In this document: positions 1 through 8,604 of the stretch, in pieces | How positions within the stretch are numbered: position 1 is the first letter of the stretch | How the letters are laid out: each line of letters begins with the position of its first letter | Position numbers and translations under genes: made by a program | Assembly (NCBI RefSeq): GCF_900476375.1 | Contig: NZ_UPPP01000055.1 | Span: forward strand, 1-64,000 | Length of the DNA: 64,000 bases | Direction: 5' to 3' | Source: Allolucifera butyrica | Lineage (GTDB): Bacteria; Bacillota; Negativicutes; Sporomusales; UPPP01 | Notes under the pieces: generated by a model | What the model saw: only the letters and a program-made list of their open reading frames with translations | The model's database searches: none | Told to the model about the DNA's origin: nothing

Positions 1-1
1 T

Positions 2-295
2 AGTGACAGGGGATTTCAGTATACAAGTAAGACTTTTCATAAAAAGCTTGTTGATGCAGAGATGACACAAAGCATGTCCAGGGTTTCAAGATGCATAGAC
101 AACGGTCCCATGGAAGCATTCTGGGGAATGATGAAATCAGAGATGTATTATCTAAAAAAGTTCCGTTCATACGATGAGTTGGAAGATGCAATCAGTGAAT
201 ACATATCGTACTACAATAACCATCGTTATCAAAAGCGACTGAACTGTATGGCTCCGCTAGAGTACAGACAGTATCTTTTGAGTACAGCTGCATAA
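2..295 (+). CDS. IS3-family transposase, C-terminal part (5' cut by window edge)
   Basis: The frame is open from base 2, upstream of the first ATG at 62. It starts with the SDRGFQY segment that carries the second Asp of the DDE triad, and the catalytic Glu follows in the NGPMEAFWGMMKSE segment. The C-terminal YYNNHRYQKRLNCMAP stretch is typical of the rve_3 end of IS3 OrfB proteins. The enzyme cuts and joins IS ends. The visible part is intact to its stop codon; whether the rest is functional cannot be seen. In IS3 elements OrfB is usually made by frameshifting from OrfA, so no own start is expected here. Confidence 0.9.
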   Translation, partial: SDRGFQYTSKTFHKKLVDAEMTQSMSRVSRCIDNGPMEAFWGMMKSEMYYLKKFRSYDELEDAISEYISYYNNHRYQKRLNCMAPLEYRQYLLSTAA

Positions 296-299
296 ACAA

Positions 300-328
300 T
301 GATGCCAACCATAATTCAGTTGGCATCA
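300..328 (+). terminator. Terminator after the transposase
   Basis: A perfect 10-bp stem TGATGCCAAC/GTTGGCATCA with a 9-nt loop is followed by a T-rich tract. Confidence 0.75.
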
Positions 329-409
329 TAAAAATTTTTGTTTTTTTACTGTCTACTTGACAGGGGGCACTTTAGGATACCGTTAGTTGAGCTTTCTTAT
401 TATTTTCCG

Positions 410-967
410 TTAGGATTTTGCCAGTTGGCAGCCGAGATCGAAGGCCGACTTCAGCATAGACTGATCCCGTTTGGCACAGTCGATTTCCCGCCAGCCATAA
501 CCATGCAACGTCCTGGTTTCCCCAAAACCCAAAAACTGTAGTAATTTAGCTACCTGCTCCATATAAGGCTGGAATGAAGACTGGTCGGGGTTACCCTGGG
601 TAAAAATAAGCCCGACTTTTTTATTTTTGGGTAGACGGCTGCTATGGTCAAGATTAAAATAGGCATACAGCCGGTCAATAATCAATTTTAACTGAGCAGT
701 CATTCCCCACATGTAGATTGGTGATGCAAATAGGATGGCGTCGGCTTTGGTTATGGCATCATACAGCCCGGTCATGTCGTCTTGTATGGCGCATTTTCCT
801 GATTTTTTGCAGGCATAACAAGCCTGACAGCCTTTAATATTTAATTCGTTTGCAAAAAAAATGCCTGTTTCCGCTCCGGCTGATGCGGCCCCTTTTAAGG
901 CTTCCTGGGCTAGAACCGCTGAATTTCCTTCTTTACGCGGGCTGCCGAGAATGGCGATCACTTTCAT
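410..967 (-). CDS. Iron-sulfur flavoprotein / NAD(P)H-dependent FMN reductase family
   Basis: A 185-aa flavodoxin-fold protein. The FMN phosphate loop is GSPRKEGNS (residues 8-16), and SPIYMWGMTAQLK forms the second flavin contact. Residues 47-59 read CQACYACKKSGKC, a C-x2-C-x2-C-x5-C spacing that matches the compact 4Fe-4S motif of iron-sulfur flavoproteins (Isf) from anaerobes. It is probably a cytoplasmic electron-transfer protein or a reductase of oxygen, peroxide or quinone-like substrates; the real substrate is unknown. The ATG at 967 has GAGGTGG upstream. It is a single-gene unit between the IS end and a gap with no further gene (968-1148). Confidence 0.8.
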   Translation of the reverse strand: MKVIAILGSPRKEGNSAVLAQEALKGAASAGAETGIFFANELNIKGCQACYACKKSGKCAIQDDMTGLYDAITKADAILFASPIYMWGMTAQLKLIIDRLYAYFNLDHSSRLPKNKKVGLIFTQGNPDQSSFQPYMEQVAKLLQFLGFGETRTLHGYGWREIDCAKRDQSMLKSAFDLGCQLAKS

Positions 968-1148
968 TTAAATCCACCTCACGTTTCTAGTTTTTACGTA
1001 CCAGTATAATCGTAAATTAATAGGGTTATTTGGTCAAGTATGCACCTTTTTGTGCCATAGTATCTAATTTGATACTGCGGTCGCTGCCATAAGTCGCTTT
1101 TTTCCAGGCTGTAGTCAAGGTCTTAGGGTCCTTAGCCGGATAAGAAAA

Positions 1149-1172
1149 GGGGTGTCTTCTTTAAGACACCCC
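1149..1172 (-). terminator. Terminator of the glycosyltransferase gene
   Basis: A 10-bp perfect stem GGGGTGTCTT/AAGACACCCC is followed, on the minus strand, by TTTTCTT. It sits just past the stop of the gene at 1179. Confidence 0.8.
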
Positions 1173-1178
1173 AATATA

Positions 1179-2069
1179 TTAAACAGAAATATATTTATTG
1201 GTTATTCGAAAGATTGGCCCGTACATGATTCCCAGGCAATGACACAATTTCATATAGCTGTTAACCGTATGTTTTTGATTTAAGGAGCAAAGGGAAAACA
1301 ACATTAGAAGGGATAAGAACGCTGCTTTGTGTATTTTCCGGAAAATGATCAGCGGGGGTGCGGCAAGATATTCCGACATTCCTTCTGAAAAATAAAGCTT
1401 GGAGGCAAATTCAAAAGTGGATCTTGTTTCACAGATTTCATGCAAAATTTTTGCATCATGGATATAAACCAGCCAATAACCCTTTTGGCGGATGCGGTCA
1501 TTTAATTGAAGTTCTTCCTTACCCAGCAGGTTTTTTCCTTTCCGGCCCAATGCCGGGGCAAAACGGATTCGCCCGACTGCTCGCCGGGAATACATAATAC
1601 ATGCACCCATTAAATTTTCGGTATGGTCCGTAATGATTTTGTTCCGGCCAAAATCCTGACCGTTATAAGGTAAGCATAAATCCGCATATATATTGGGATT
1701 TGTACCGGCAAAACGGGATATAATTTGAGCGCCTACGGCCCCGACATGGTCTGTTAGTTTAAAACCCTGCAGCATTTTTTCGATTAGGGAAGAATGAATT
1801 ATAACCGTATCGTCGTCTAAAAAAAGCAGGTATTTTCCGGAGCTTTTCTCGACGCCTCGATTTCGCGCATAGGAAGAGCCCTGCCTGGGTTCTTTTAGAT
1901 AGATTAGATCATATTTTTGGCAAATTTCATAAGTACAATCCGTTGAATTGTTGTCAACGACGATGATTTCATAATTGGGATAACTAAGCTGCGCAAGTCC
2001 GGATAGAAGCTGATCCAGGCAATTACTACGGTTATAAGTACAGATGATGATCGATACCAATGGATGCAT
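1179..2069 (-). CDS. Family 2 glycosyltransferase
   Basis: A GT-A fold inverting glycosyltransferase that moves a sugar from a nucleotide-sugar donor to an unknown acceptor. Visible motifs are PLVSIIICTYNR at the N terminus, VVDNNSTD, a DDD triad (LFLDDDT) for metal/UDP binding, and a GKEELQLNDRI segment matching the catalytic ED region. The reading frame extends to 2159, but the ATG at 2069 is preferred: it has AAGGGGG about 9 nt upstream, while 2159 has no ribosome site, and the motif starts right after it. The C-terminal region (about residues 240-290) holds hydrophobic stretches that may associate with the membrane. It stands alone, so its role is open. Confidence 0.82.
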   Translation of the reverse strand: MHPLVSIIICTYNRSNCLDQLLSGLAQLSYPNYEIIVVDNNSTDCTYEICQKYDLIYLKEPRQGSSYARNRGVEKSSGKYLLFLDDDTVIIHSSLIEKMLQGFKLTDHVGAVGAQIISRFAGTNPNIYADLCLPYNGQDFGRNKIITDHTENLMGACIMYSRRAVGRIRFAPALGRKGKNLLGKEELQLNDRIRQKGYWLVYIHDAKILHEICETRSTFEFASKLYFSEGMSEYLAAPPLIIFRKIHKAAFLSLLMLFSLCSLNQKHTVNSYMKLCHCLGIMYGPIFRITNKYISV

Positions 2070-2361
2070 GGGTAAGGGCCCCCTTGTGTTAAACAATTTA
2101 TTTGCTAAGCGGTCTGTGAGTGCTCTGTAACGACACCTTTCCTTTTTAAAGGGTACCATGCAATTATTACAAAGTTATGATAAAACTGTTACAAATTCCT
2201 AACATTATATAATTTTCCAATACAATTCTTATAATAGCTTGCAGCCAAATCACAATAGGTATTGGAGTAACGGTAAATTCCCCGGAGTTTGATTACAAAA
2301 GGAAGTGGCCGTATACAATAAGTAACGAAGGGAGTAAATCAAACAGGTGGAGGAACAATTC

Positions 2362-3258
2362 ATGGTAATCGAGATAATCGGGGTGCCAATGGACTTGGGG
2401 GCAAACCGGCGGGGAACAGATATGGGGCCAAGTGCCATCCGGTATGCCGGCCTTAGTAAGGCCTTGCGTAAAATGGAACTGGAAGTCATAGACAGAGGCA
2501 ACATTGAAATTCCCGTTCCGGAAAGTATAAAAACCGAAAATGGTAACCTTCATTTTCTGGCGGAAATTAGCAAAGCTTGTGAAAAGCTAGGCAATGTGGT
2601 AGGCGGTATTTTAGATAGAGAGAATTTCCCCCTGATTTTAGGAGGGGACCATAGCATTGCAATTGGGTCCATTATGGGGGTGGCGCAAAAAATTCCTGAT
2701 ATCGGGCTGATATGGTTCGATGCGCACGGAGATTTTAATACATTGGCGACAAGTGAAACCGGAAATATCCATGGAATGTCACTAGCTGCCGCCTGTGGCA
2801 GGGGATGCTCGGAGCTTGTCGGTATTGGCGGTTTTGCTCCCAAGATAAAAGAGAAAAAGATGGTCATCATTGGTGTCCGGGATTTGGACCCGGAAGAGAA
2901 GGAAAAATTGAAGCGTTCCCAAGTAACTGTTTATAGCATGAAAAAAATTGATGAGCTGGGCATAGCCAAGGTGGTAGAGGAAGCAATACGCATAGCGGGG
3001 CGTGACGGGAGCGGAGTTCATGTCAGTTTTGATATGGACGTGGTCGACCCATCAATTGCTTCGGGGGTGGGTACACCGGTAACAGGCGGTCTTAACTACC
3101 GGGAAGCGCATCTTGCCTTGGAGCTTATTGCCGAAGCCAATATACTTAAGTCGCTGGAGATGGTTGAAGTAAATCCTATTGAGGATAAAGGCGGAAATAG
3201 TACGGCTAAATTAGCGGTAGAGCTTATTACATCGGCTTTGGGAAAGAGAGTTTTTTAG
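2362..3258 (+). CDS. rocF: Arginase family protein (arginase)
   Basis: 298 aa. The binuclear manganese site is complete: GGDHSIAIGS, WFDAHGDFN and SFDMDVVDPS carry the His and Asp ligands of the ureohydrolase fold. MDLGANRRGTDMGPSAIR near the N terminus and EVNPIEDKGGNSTA near the C terminus favour arginase (arginine to ornithine plus urea) over agmatinase. The start is taken at the ATG at 2362 with GGAGG at 2349-2353; an in-frame GTG at 2347 overlaps that ribosome site. No urease or ornithine gene is nearby. Formiminoglutamase or guanidinobutyrase activity cannot be excluded by reading. Confidence 0.85.
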   Translation: MVIEIIGVPMDLGANRRGTDMGPSAIRYAGLSKALRKMELEVIDRGNIEIPVPESIKTENGNLHFLAEISKACEKLGNVVGGILDRENFPLILGGDHSIAIGSIMGVAQKIPDIGLIWFDAHGDFNTLATSETGNIHGMSLAAACGRGCSELVGIGGFAPKIKEKKMVIIGVRDLDPEEKEKLKRSQVTVYSMKKIDELGIAKVVEEAIRIAGRDGSGVHVSFDMDVVDPSIASGVGTPVTGGLNYREAHLALELIAEANILKSLEMVEVNPIEDKGGNSTAKLAVELITSALGKRVF

Positions 3259-3353
3259 GTTGCAGCTCTAATAGAATGCTGTTTTCCGGCCAAAGAAGGA
3301 TTTTCAAAAATTGCGTATAACTAATTCTTTATCATCTTGGGAGGAACAAAACC

Positions 3354-4127
3354 ATGAAAAAGTCAATGCCCTTTGCGTCCTGGTTCTATTTCATCCTTTT
3401 ATTCACTTTTGTTTTTGCCGGCATTTCCCATGTCCCCGTGGTATATGCTGAATCCAAAACAATCTTAGTGGAAGGGGTAGCCCGGGTCGGTGAAAATGAA
3501 ACGGAAGTTAACGCTAAAGAGCGGGCCTGGCAGGATGCGCAGCGCAAAGCGCTGGAAGAAGCCGGGGTTATCATTGCCAGTGCTACAACCGTCCGGAACT
3601 ATAAGCTGGTTGAAGACTGGATTCAAACCGTCGCTCTGGCGAAAATGCAAAGTAAGCTCATAGCGGAGCACCGCAGCTTCGAAGATAATGAAATCGTATT
3701 CCGCATCGACCTGGAATGCAAAGTAAACACGGAAGATATTGACCTGCTCAATGAACAACTCCGGAAATTAACTGCACCGGGAGAACCAAAGGATAACCCT
3801 GCCGGCCCCGGAGCCGGGCAGTTACCCGGTCATGCCGTCCAGTACGTAAAAGATTTCCTGTTGCCGGACGGCTCGAAGTATACCGGTTCACTAGTTAACG
3901 GACAACCCGATGGAAAAGGAGCAGAATGCTATCCGGACGGTGGCCGGTATGACGGGGAATTTCGCCGGGGACTCCGGCAGGGAAGTGGTACAATGGTTTG
4001 GCCGAACGGTGACCGTTACACCGGACATTGGCTGAATGATTTCCGTTCCGGTTTGGGGGAATTTGTAAATTCCCAAGGAAAAGAACAGAAGGGCCGGTGG
4101 CTAAACGATGTCTTTTTCGGTGACTAA
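3354..4127 (+). CDS. Secreted protein with MORN repeats
   Basis: 257 aa. It starts with a signal peptide (about residues 1-32, ending VVYA-ES). A domain rich in charged helices (about 35-135) contains VEGVARVG and AKERAWQDAQRKALEEAGV, resembling the N-terminal fold of FlgT/LPP20-type envelope proteins. A proline-glycine linker follows, then at least three MORN-type repeats from about residue 175 (YTGSLVNGQPDGKG, YDGEFRRGLRQGSG, YTGHWLNDFRSGLG). It is probably a cell-envelope protein; its function is unknown. AGGAGG-type site (GGGAGGAAC) precedes the ATG, and a terminator follows, so it is monocistronic. Confidence 0.75.
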   Translation: MKKSMPFASWFYFILLFTFVFAGISHVPVVYAESKTILVEGVARVGENETEVNAKERAWQDAQRKALEEAGVIIASATTVRNYKLVEDWIQTVALAKMQSKLIAEHRSFEDNEIVFRIDLECKVNTEDIDLLNEQLRKLTAPGEPKDNPAGPGAGQLPGHAVQYVKDFLLPDGSKYTGSLVNGQPDGKGAECYPDGGRYDGEFRRGLRQGSGTMVWPNGDRYTGHWLNDFRSGLGEFVNSQGKEQKGRWLNDVFFGD

Positions 4128-4172
4128 AGGTTGATAGGATATATACCAAACGCAGACGTAAAGATAGGTAAG

Positions 4173-4202
4173 AGTATCAGCGGAAAGCTGATACTTTTTT
4201 TT
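4173..4202 (+). terminator. Terminator after the MORN protein gene
   Basis: A 9-bp stem AGTATCAGC/GCTGATACT with a GGAAA loop and a run of T. Confidence 0.9.
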
Positions 4203-4366
4203 AACGATATAGCAGGTAACGTATTAATTGGATAAAGCCGGGGAAGGGTAAGAGGAGACTTTATAAAGTGTTGTTGAAAAATTCTTTAGATTATGGTATA
4301 GTGACGCTAACGTATATTTAGCACCAAGTGATAATATCAGCTGGCAAAAAGGGTTGGGAGGTAACC

Positions 4367-5344
4367 ATGAATAAATCAAAATCCAAAATAACCGGACTGG
4401 GAACCTATGTACCGCCTGGAAAGTTGACGAACCAGGACCTGGAAAAGATGGTTGATACCAGTAATGAATGGATTGTCCGGCGTACCGGCGTAAAGGAAAG
4501 ACGACTGGCGGGAAAGGAAGAATTTGCAACAGACCTGGCAATCAAGGCGGTTGAGAACTTAATTGAAAAGAAAAATGTCAGGGTGGACGACGTAGATATG
4601 GTTATCGTAACCACGTTTACGCCGGATCATTTTTTGCCTACGGTTGCGGCGGTAGTACAGGGTCACTTTAATATGAAAGCAGCGGGAACAATGGACATAA
4701 ACTCCGGCTGTACGGGATTCGCGTATGGTTTATGTGTAGCTGATTCGTTAATAACCTCCGGACATAATAATAAAGTATTAGTGATTGCCTCTGAAGTGAT
4801 ATCCAAGATTTTAGACTATTCAGACAGAAATACTTGTGTCCTTTTTGGTGATGCTGCGGTAGCCACACTCGTAGAACGGACCGATGAAAAAGGAAGCGTT
4901 ATTGCCTCCTACTTCACTTCCGATGGAAAACTGGCGCATAATATCTCCTGCAGTAATTTAGCGGAAAGAATCAATGGCTGGGAGGTAGGCAAGAAACGGT
5001 TGTTTCAGCAGGAAGGTAAATTTCTCTATGAATATGTGGTTAAAAATATTCCCGAAGGGGTTCGCAGTCTTTTAAAAAGAGGAGACTTGACCCTCGAAGA
5101 TATCCAGTGGTTTGTTCCCCACAGCGCCAATTTGCGGATGATAAAAGCCATTTGTGAAAGACTCGAGTTCCCGATAGAGAAAACGTTAGTAAGCAATGAA
5201 TTCTATGGAAATACTTCATCGGTTTCAATTCCGCTGGCAATTTGGCTGGCTTTAGAAGAAGACAAGATTAAAGCAGGAGATAAAATGGTCCTATATGGTT
5301 TTGGTGCCGGGTTGACTCATGGTGGAGTCATAATAGAATGGTAA
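4367..5344 (+). CDS. Beta-ketoacyl-ACP synthase III family protein (stand-alone)
   Basis: 325 aa, a normal KAS III length. The thiolase-fold triad is intact: Cys115 in NSGCTGFAYG, His252 in FVPHSANLRM and Asn282 in FYGNTSS. The family condenses an acyl-CoA with malonyl-ACP to start fatty acid synthesis. The gene is not in a fab operon; it sits alone between two terminators, so it may be a second FabH or serve a specialised acyl product. The start is the ATG at 4367 with GGGAGG just upstream; an upstream in-frame GTG at 4328 has no ribosome site. Confidence 0.85.
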   Translation: MNKSKSKITGLGTYVPPGKLTNQDLEKMVDTSNEWIVRRTGVKERRLAGKEEFATDLAIKAVENLIEKKNVRVDDVDMVIVTTFTPDHFLPTVAAVVQGHFNMKAAGTMDINSGCTGFAYGLCVADSLITSGHNNKVLVIASEVISKILDYSDRNTCVLFGDAAVATLVERTDEKGSVIASYFTSDGKLAHNISCSNLAERINGWEVGKKRLFQQEGKFLYEYVVKNIPEGVRSLLKRGDLTLEDIQWFVPHSANLRMIKAICERLEFPIEKTLVSNEFYGNTSSVSIPLAIWLALEEDKIKAGDKMVLYGFGAGLTHGGVIIEW

Positions 5345-5351
5345 CTGTAAC

Positions 5352-5380
5352 AAGAAAGACCGCGTTAAGCGGTTTTTCTT
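5352..5380. terminator. Bidirectional terminator between convergent genes
   Basis: A 12-bp stem AAGAAAGACCGC/GCGGTTTTTCTT with one wobble pair. T-rich arms serve both strands, ending the synthase III gene and the SYLF gene. Confidence 0.85.
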
Positions 5381-5393
5381 ATATTCGCTTCGT

Positions 5394-5963
5394 TTAGTTT
5401 AGCTCGCTGTCTTTGTAGTAACGGTTGCCCTGGCCGGTTACTTCCAGGGCCAGTCCTTTATCAGTCAACTGGTACAGCCATGCCCCGGGCCAAATCGAGA
5501 CGGCACCTTGAAATGCGCCGCCATTTACACCATCTGTTGCCGCCAGCGTAGTTTGGGCTCCAAAGTCCCAGCCTTGGTCAATAAACCGGTTGAACGCTTT
5601 TGAGGTTTCAAAAACAAAAATCTCGCTATAACTTTTTATACCCAGGCCCAAACCAATACCAATATCTGCTTTCTTCATAAAGACTTCTCTTCCGGTATTG
5701 TTATTTACGGCAATACCTTGGCCGTGGCCGCCCCCAAATAGAAAAATTTTTATCTCGCTGTTACTGAATACGGCATAGCCCGCGGCAGTTTCGATTGCAT
5801 TCCGGGCGCCTGGATGGACTTTATACAACCGTTCCAGTGTTTTTGCGGCGGTTTCCCGGATAGCCTGGCGCTTTTCGGCAATGCTGGCCGCATTGACTAT
5901 AGGAATAAGGGTAATCATGAAAATAACAAGCGAGATACAAACCCTGATAAGCCATTTTGACAT
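5394..5963 (-). CDS. Secreted SYLF (Ysc84-like) domain protein
   Basis: 189 aa with an N-terminal signal peptide (cleavage near VNA-AS, residue 25). The rest matches the SYLF/Ysc84 lipid-binding fold: AAGYAVFSNSEIKIFLFGGGHGQGIAV, then KKADIGIGLGLGIKSYSEIFVFE and GAVSIWPGAWLYQLTDKGLALE. Members bind phosphoinositides in eukaryotes; in bacteria they are exported or periplasmic with no settled function. AGGAGA lies upstream of the ATG. It is transcribed alone. Confidence 0.78.
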   Translation of the reverse strand: MSKWLIRVCISLVIFMITLIPIVNAASIAEKRQAIRETAAKTLERLYKVHPGARNAIETAAGYAVFSNSEIKIFLFGGGHGQGIAVNNNTGREVFMKKADIGIGLGLGIKSYSEIFVFETSKAFNRFIDQGWDFGAQTTLAATDGVNGGAFQGAVSIWPGAWLYQLTDKGLALEVTGQGNRYYKDSELN

Positions 5964-6068
5964 AATTAAATTCTCCTTATCATGATATTGTCACACAACA
6001 CACTTAAAAACCCGGTTAGTTTTAATATATCACAATAGGATTACTAAAGTTTAACAGTTCTTTCTCGG

Positions 6069-6139
6069 AAGTGAAACTCCTGCGGTTCTTATAAGTATAA
6101 TACTTACGGGATAATAAAAAAATTACTACGGTTTCACTT
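6069..6139. repeat. Nested inverted repeats upstream of the DUF1540 gene
   Basis: AAGTGAAAC (6069-6077) and GTTTCACTT (6131-6139) are exact complements. They enclose a 15-bp palindrome TAAGTATAATACTTA (6092-6106). This lies in the 246-bp space between the SYLF and DUF1540 genes. It may be an operator or a structured leader; no known regulator site was recognised. Confidence 0.5.
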
Positions 6140-6209
6140 TAGTATTTTTTTCTTTTGAGGGACAAATAATATAATGTATTTTAAAAATTACAAGGGGGTT
6201 TTGATTTAC

Positions 6210-6368
6210 ATGGCATTACCGGGAGTCAAATGTACGGTATCCAGTTGCAGATACTGGAAAAGCGGCGAGCGCTGCGAGGCTTCGGCAATTGAGGTCAACG
6301 TAGACGGCGGCGGCACGAGTGCCCGCGCCAGTGAACAAACGAACTGCCATACTTTTCAGTCTAAATAA
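6210..6368 (+). CDS. DUF1540 domain protein
   Basis: A 52-aa cysteine-containing protein. VKCTVSSCRYWKSGERCEASAIEV followed later by TNCHTF gives the four-cysteine pattern of DUF1540, a small family common in endospore formers, perhaps metal-binding. The start is the ATG at 6210: AAGGGGG at 6192-6198 fits it, while the earlier in-frame ATG at 6174 has no ribosome site. Function is unknown. Confidence 0.8.
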   Translation: MALPGVKCTVSSCRYWKSGERCEASAIEVNVDGGGTSARASEQTNCHTFQSK

Positions 6369-6393
6369 TGAAGGCTTTCGTTTAGACAGGTGG

Positions 6394-6425
6394 AATAGAC
6401 TGACACAACATTGTGTCAGTCTATT
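6394..6425. terminator. Perfect palindrome, probable terminator
   Basis: AATAGACTGACACAA and its exact complement are separated by 2 nt. The 3' U-tract is weak (ATTTG), so it may stop transcription poorly or act as an RNA-stabilising hairpin. Confidence 0.55.
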
Positions 6426-6558
6426 TGCGTTCTGAAGTTTGCACCGAAATAGCCGGAAAATGGTAAAATGAGAATAAGCTGGGGTAACATTTCGGTAAAT
6501 ATAATGGGGGAAACCTTCTTTAATAAATAAAAAATAGCATATTAGGAGGGAGAAACGA

Positions 6559-7044
6559 TTGATTAGAGAAATGCTTCTAACTGATGCGTCAAGGGTTTTG
6601 GAAATTTACGGCATGGGAATCAAGACCCGGAATGCAACTTTTGAAACCAGGATTCCGTCGTGGGAAGAGTGGGATTCCAAGCATCATTCCTATTCCCGGT
6701 TTGTATGGATTGAAAATAATGTAGTGGCCGGCTGGGTTGCAATTGCTCCCGTTTCAGCAAGAACGGCTTATGCGGGAGTAGCCGAAGTCAGTTTATATGT
6801 TGATTTGAACCACTCGGGAAAAGGGATCGGTAAATTATTAATGGAAAGAGTAATTGAATCATCGGAGAAGAATAACATTTGGACACTGAGCAGCAGTGTT
6901 TTCCCGGAAAATACGGCAAGCCTGAAAATCCATCAACAGTGCGGTTTTAGACAAGTTGGCATAAGAGAAAGGATCGCCTGCTTAGATGGTATTTGGCGGG
7001 ATACGGTTATAATGGAAAGAAGAAGTAAAACAGTGGGCGTTTGA
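6559..7044 (+). CDS. GNAT N-acetyltransferase, phosphinothricin acetyltransferase-like
   Basis: 161 aa. The acetyl-CoA binding motif is visible as VSLYVDLNHSGKGIGKLLM (about residues 89-107), followed by FPENTASLKIHQQCGFRQVG, the C-terminal motif of the Pat/Bar-like subgroup that acetylates small amines or amino-acid analogues. The start is a TTG at 6559, 8 nt after AGGAGGG; the next ATG (codon 5) would shorten the first strand. No neighbour is cotranscribed, and a strong hairpin follows. Confidence 0.83.
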   Translation: MIREMLLTDASRVLEIYGMGIKTRNATFETRIPSWEEWDSKHHSYSRFVWIENNVVAGWVAIAPVSARTAYAGVAEVSLYVDLNHSGKGIGKLLMERVIESSEKNNIWTLSSSVFPENTASLKIHQQCGFRQVGIRERIACLDGIWRDTVIMERRSKTVGV

Positions 7045-7110
7045 ATCGGAGCAGGGATAGATTGTGCAGCCTATTAGAGACGGAAGAAAGTTTTATAAGG
7101 ATCAGAACGA

Positions 7111-7151
7111 AAGCCACGAAATACGGTTATGCCGTATTTCGTGGCTTAGTT
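7111..7151 (+). terminator. Terminator after the GNAT gene
   Basis: A 16-bp stem AAGCCACGAAATACGG/CCGTATTTCGTGGCTT with a 5-nt loop, then AGTTTTATGG. Confidence 0.8.
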
Positions 7152-7255
7152 TTATGGCTTGGTTTAACGATCACGTTTTTAGTGAATTTGATGGAAATCC
7201 TTCATTTTAGATGATATAATGAAGTAAAACTTGTCAAAATGGGAGAGATAACGCG

Positions 7256-8593
7256 ATGGATAATGTTTTTTATCGCAATATTAAGAAGGAATATACAGAA
7301 GTTGACCGGGGGGAAGGAATCTATCTATACGATACAGACGGAAACCGGTATATAGACGCCTGTTCCGGAGCGGCCGTTTCCAATCTTGGTCATGCCCATC
7401 CGAAGGTTCTGAAGGCTATGGCCGACCAGGCGGAAAAGGTTGCGTTCAGCCATTTGTCCCGGTGGACTTCTGCGCCGATTAAAGAACTTGCCAATCTGGT
7501 TGCCGGTCTGACCCCCGGTTCGCTAAATAAACTGTATCTGGTTTCCGGCGGCTCGGAAGCAACCGAGGCTGCGCTCAAAATGGCCAGACAATATTTTCTG
7601 GAGCGGGACGGGAAATCAGGCAAATATAAAGTGATTTCCCGCTGGAAAAGCTATCATGGCAATACCATTGGCGCTCTGTCAATGACTGGTGACAAACGCC
7701 GCAAAAAGTATGCGCCCCTATTACTGGATTTTCCGCATATCGCCCCAGCCTACTGCTATCGCTGTCCTTTTGGCAGGAATCCGGATACCTGCGGAGTGGA
7801 TTGTGCGTACGATTTGGAACGGGCACTTAAAATGGAAGGCTCAGATACGGTAGCCGCATTCATTGCTGAACCGGTGGGCGGGGCGGCATGCGGCGCTATT
7901 GTTCCCCATAAGGATTATTTCAGGATCGTCCGTCAGATTTGCGACCACTATGACATTCTGGTAATTGATGATGAAGTAATGACGGGATTCGGACGAACCG
8001 GGGCCATGTTTGCAATGGAAGACTGGGACGTCGTTCCCGATCTGATTTGCGCCGCGAAAGGCATGAGCGCCGGTTATTCACCGCTGGGCGGAGTCATCGC
8101 CAAAGATGAAATCTACAATGCTTTCAAACAAGGTTCCGGCGCATTTGTTCATGGGCATACCTACGGCGGAAACCCTCTTTCTGCTGCCGTGGCGGTAGCG
8201 GTTGTCCGGACGCTGGTGGAACAGAATTTAGCGGCAAATTCCCGTAATGTGGGAGAATACCTGCTGACTCAACTGCGGGAAAGGCTGCTTCCTTTCTGGT
8301 TTGTTGGCGATGTGCGCGGTAAAGGATTAATGCAGGGAGTGGAATTGGTAAAAAGCAAGGCAACCAAAGAACCGTTCCCGGTGTATTTAGGTATAGCGGA
8401 AAAGATTACGGTTACCCTGATGAAACACGGTATTATCGTTTATCCCGGCAGCGGCAATGCCGACGGCGAAAACGGCGATCAATTCCTGCTGGCACCGCCG
8501 TTAATTATAACGAAAGACCAAGCGGATGAGTTAATTGAAGCCATGGTCTCAGGCTTCGCCGATTTTGAGCAGCAAATTGGTATTTATCGATAG
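7256..8593 (+). CDS. Class III pyridoxal-phosphate aminotransferase
   Basis: 445 aa, full length for the omega-aminotransferase family. Motifs are SGGSEATEAALKMARQ (PLP phosphate binding), YHGNTIGALSMTG, LVIDDEVMTGFGRTG (the Asp holding the pyridine nitrogen) and CAAKGMSAGYSPLGG with the PLP lysine. It transfers an amino group between an amino acid or amine and a keto acid in the cytoplasm. Its stop lies 11 nt before a beta-keto acid cleavage enzyme, suggesting that the transamination product is a beta-keto acid. The CYRCPFGRNPDTCGVDCAYDLE segment is an odd cysteine-rich insertion near residue 165. The amino donor is not predictable. Confidence 0.85.
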   Translation: MDNVFYRNIKKEYTEVDRGEGIYLYDTDGNRYIDACSGAAVSNLGHAHPKVLKAMADQAEKVAFSHLSRWTSAPIKELANLVAGLTPGSLNKLYLVSGGSEATEAALKMARQYFLERDGKSGKYKVISRWKSYHGNTIGALSMTGDKRRKKYAPLLLDFPHIAPAYCYRCPFGRNPDTCGVDCAYDLERALKMEGSDTVAAFIAEPVGGAACGAIVPHKDYFRIVRQICDHYDILVIDDEVMTGFGRTGAMFAMEDWDVVPDLICAAKGMSAGYSPLGGVIAKDEIYNAFKQGSGAFVHGHTYGGNPLSAAVAVAVVRTLVEQNLAANSRNVGEYLLTQLRERLLPFWFVGDVRGKGLMQGVELVKSKATKEPFPVYLGIAEKITVTLMKHGIIVYPGSGNADGENGDQFLLAPPLIITKDQADELIEAMVSGFADFEQQIGIYR

Positions 8594-8604
8594 GGGGATT
8601 GGCG

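Larger units (their letters stand above)
1..369 (+). mobile_element. Right end of an IS3-family (IS150-like) insertion sequence
   Basis: The window opens inside an insertion sequence. It holds the last third of the transposase, a hairpin terminator, and a right terminal end finishing in ...CTTGACAGGGGGCA at about 369. Read on the other strand this end begins TGCCCCCTGTCAAGTAGACA, which fits the TG...CA ends of IS3 elements. The left end and the target duplication lie outside the window, so the exact border is inferred. Confidence 0.7.

Noticed and set aside
7180-7255. Promoter before the aminotransferase gene (TTGATG ... TATAAT)
   Set aside because: A good -10 box exists, but the spacing to the -35-like hexamer is about 21 nt, so I did not list it.
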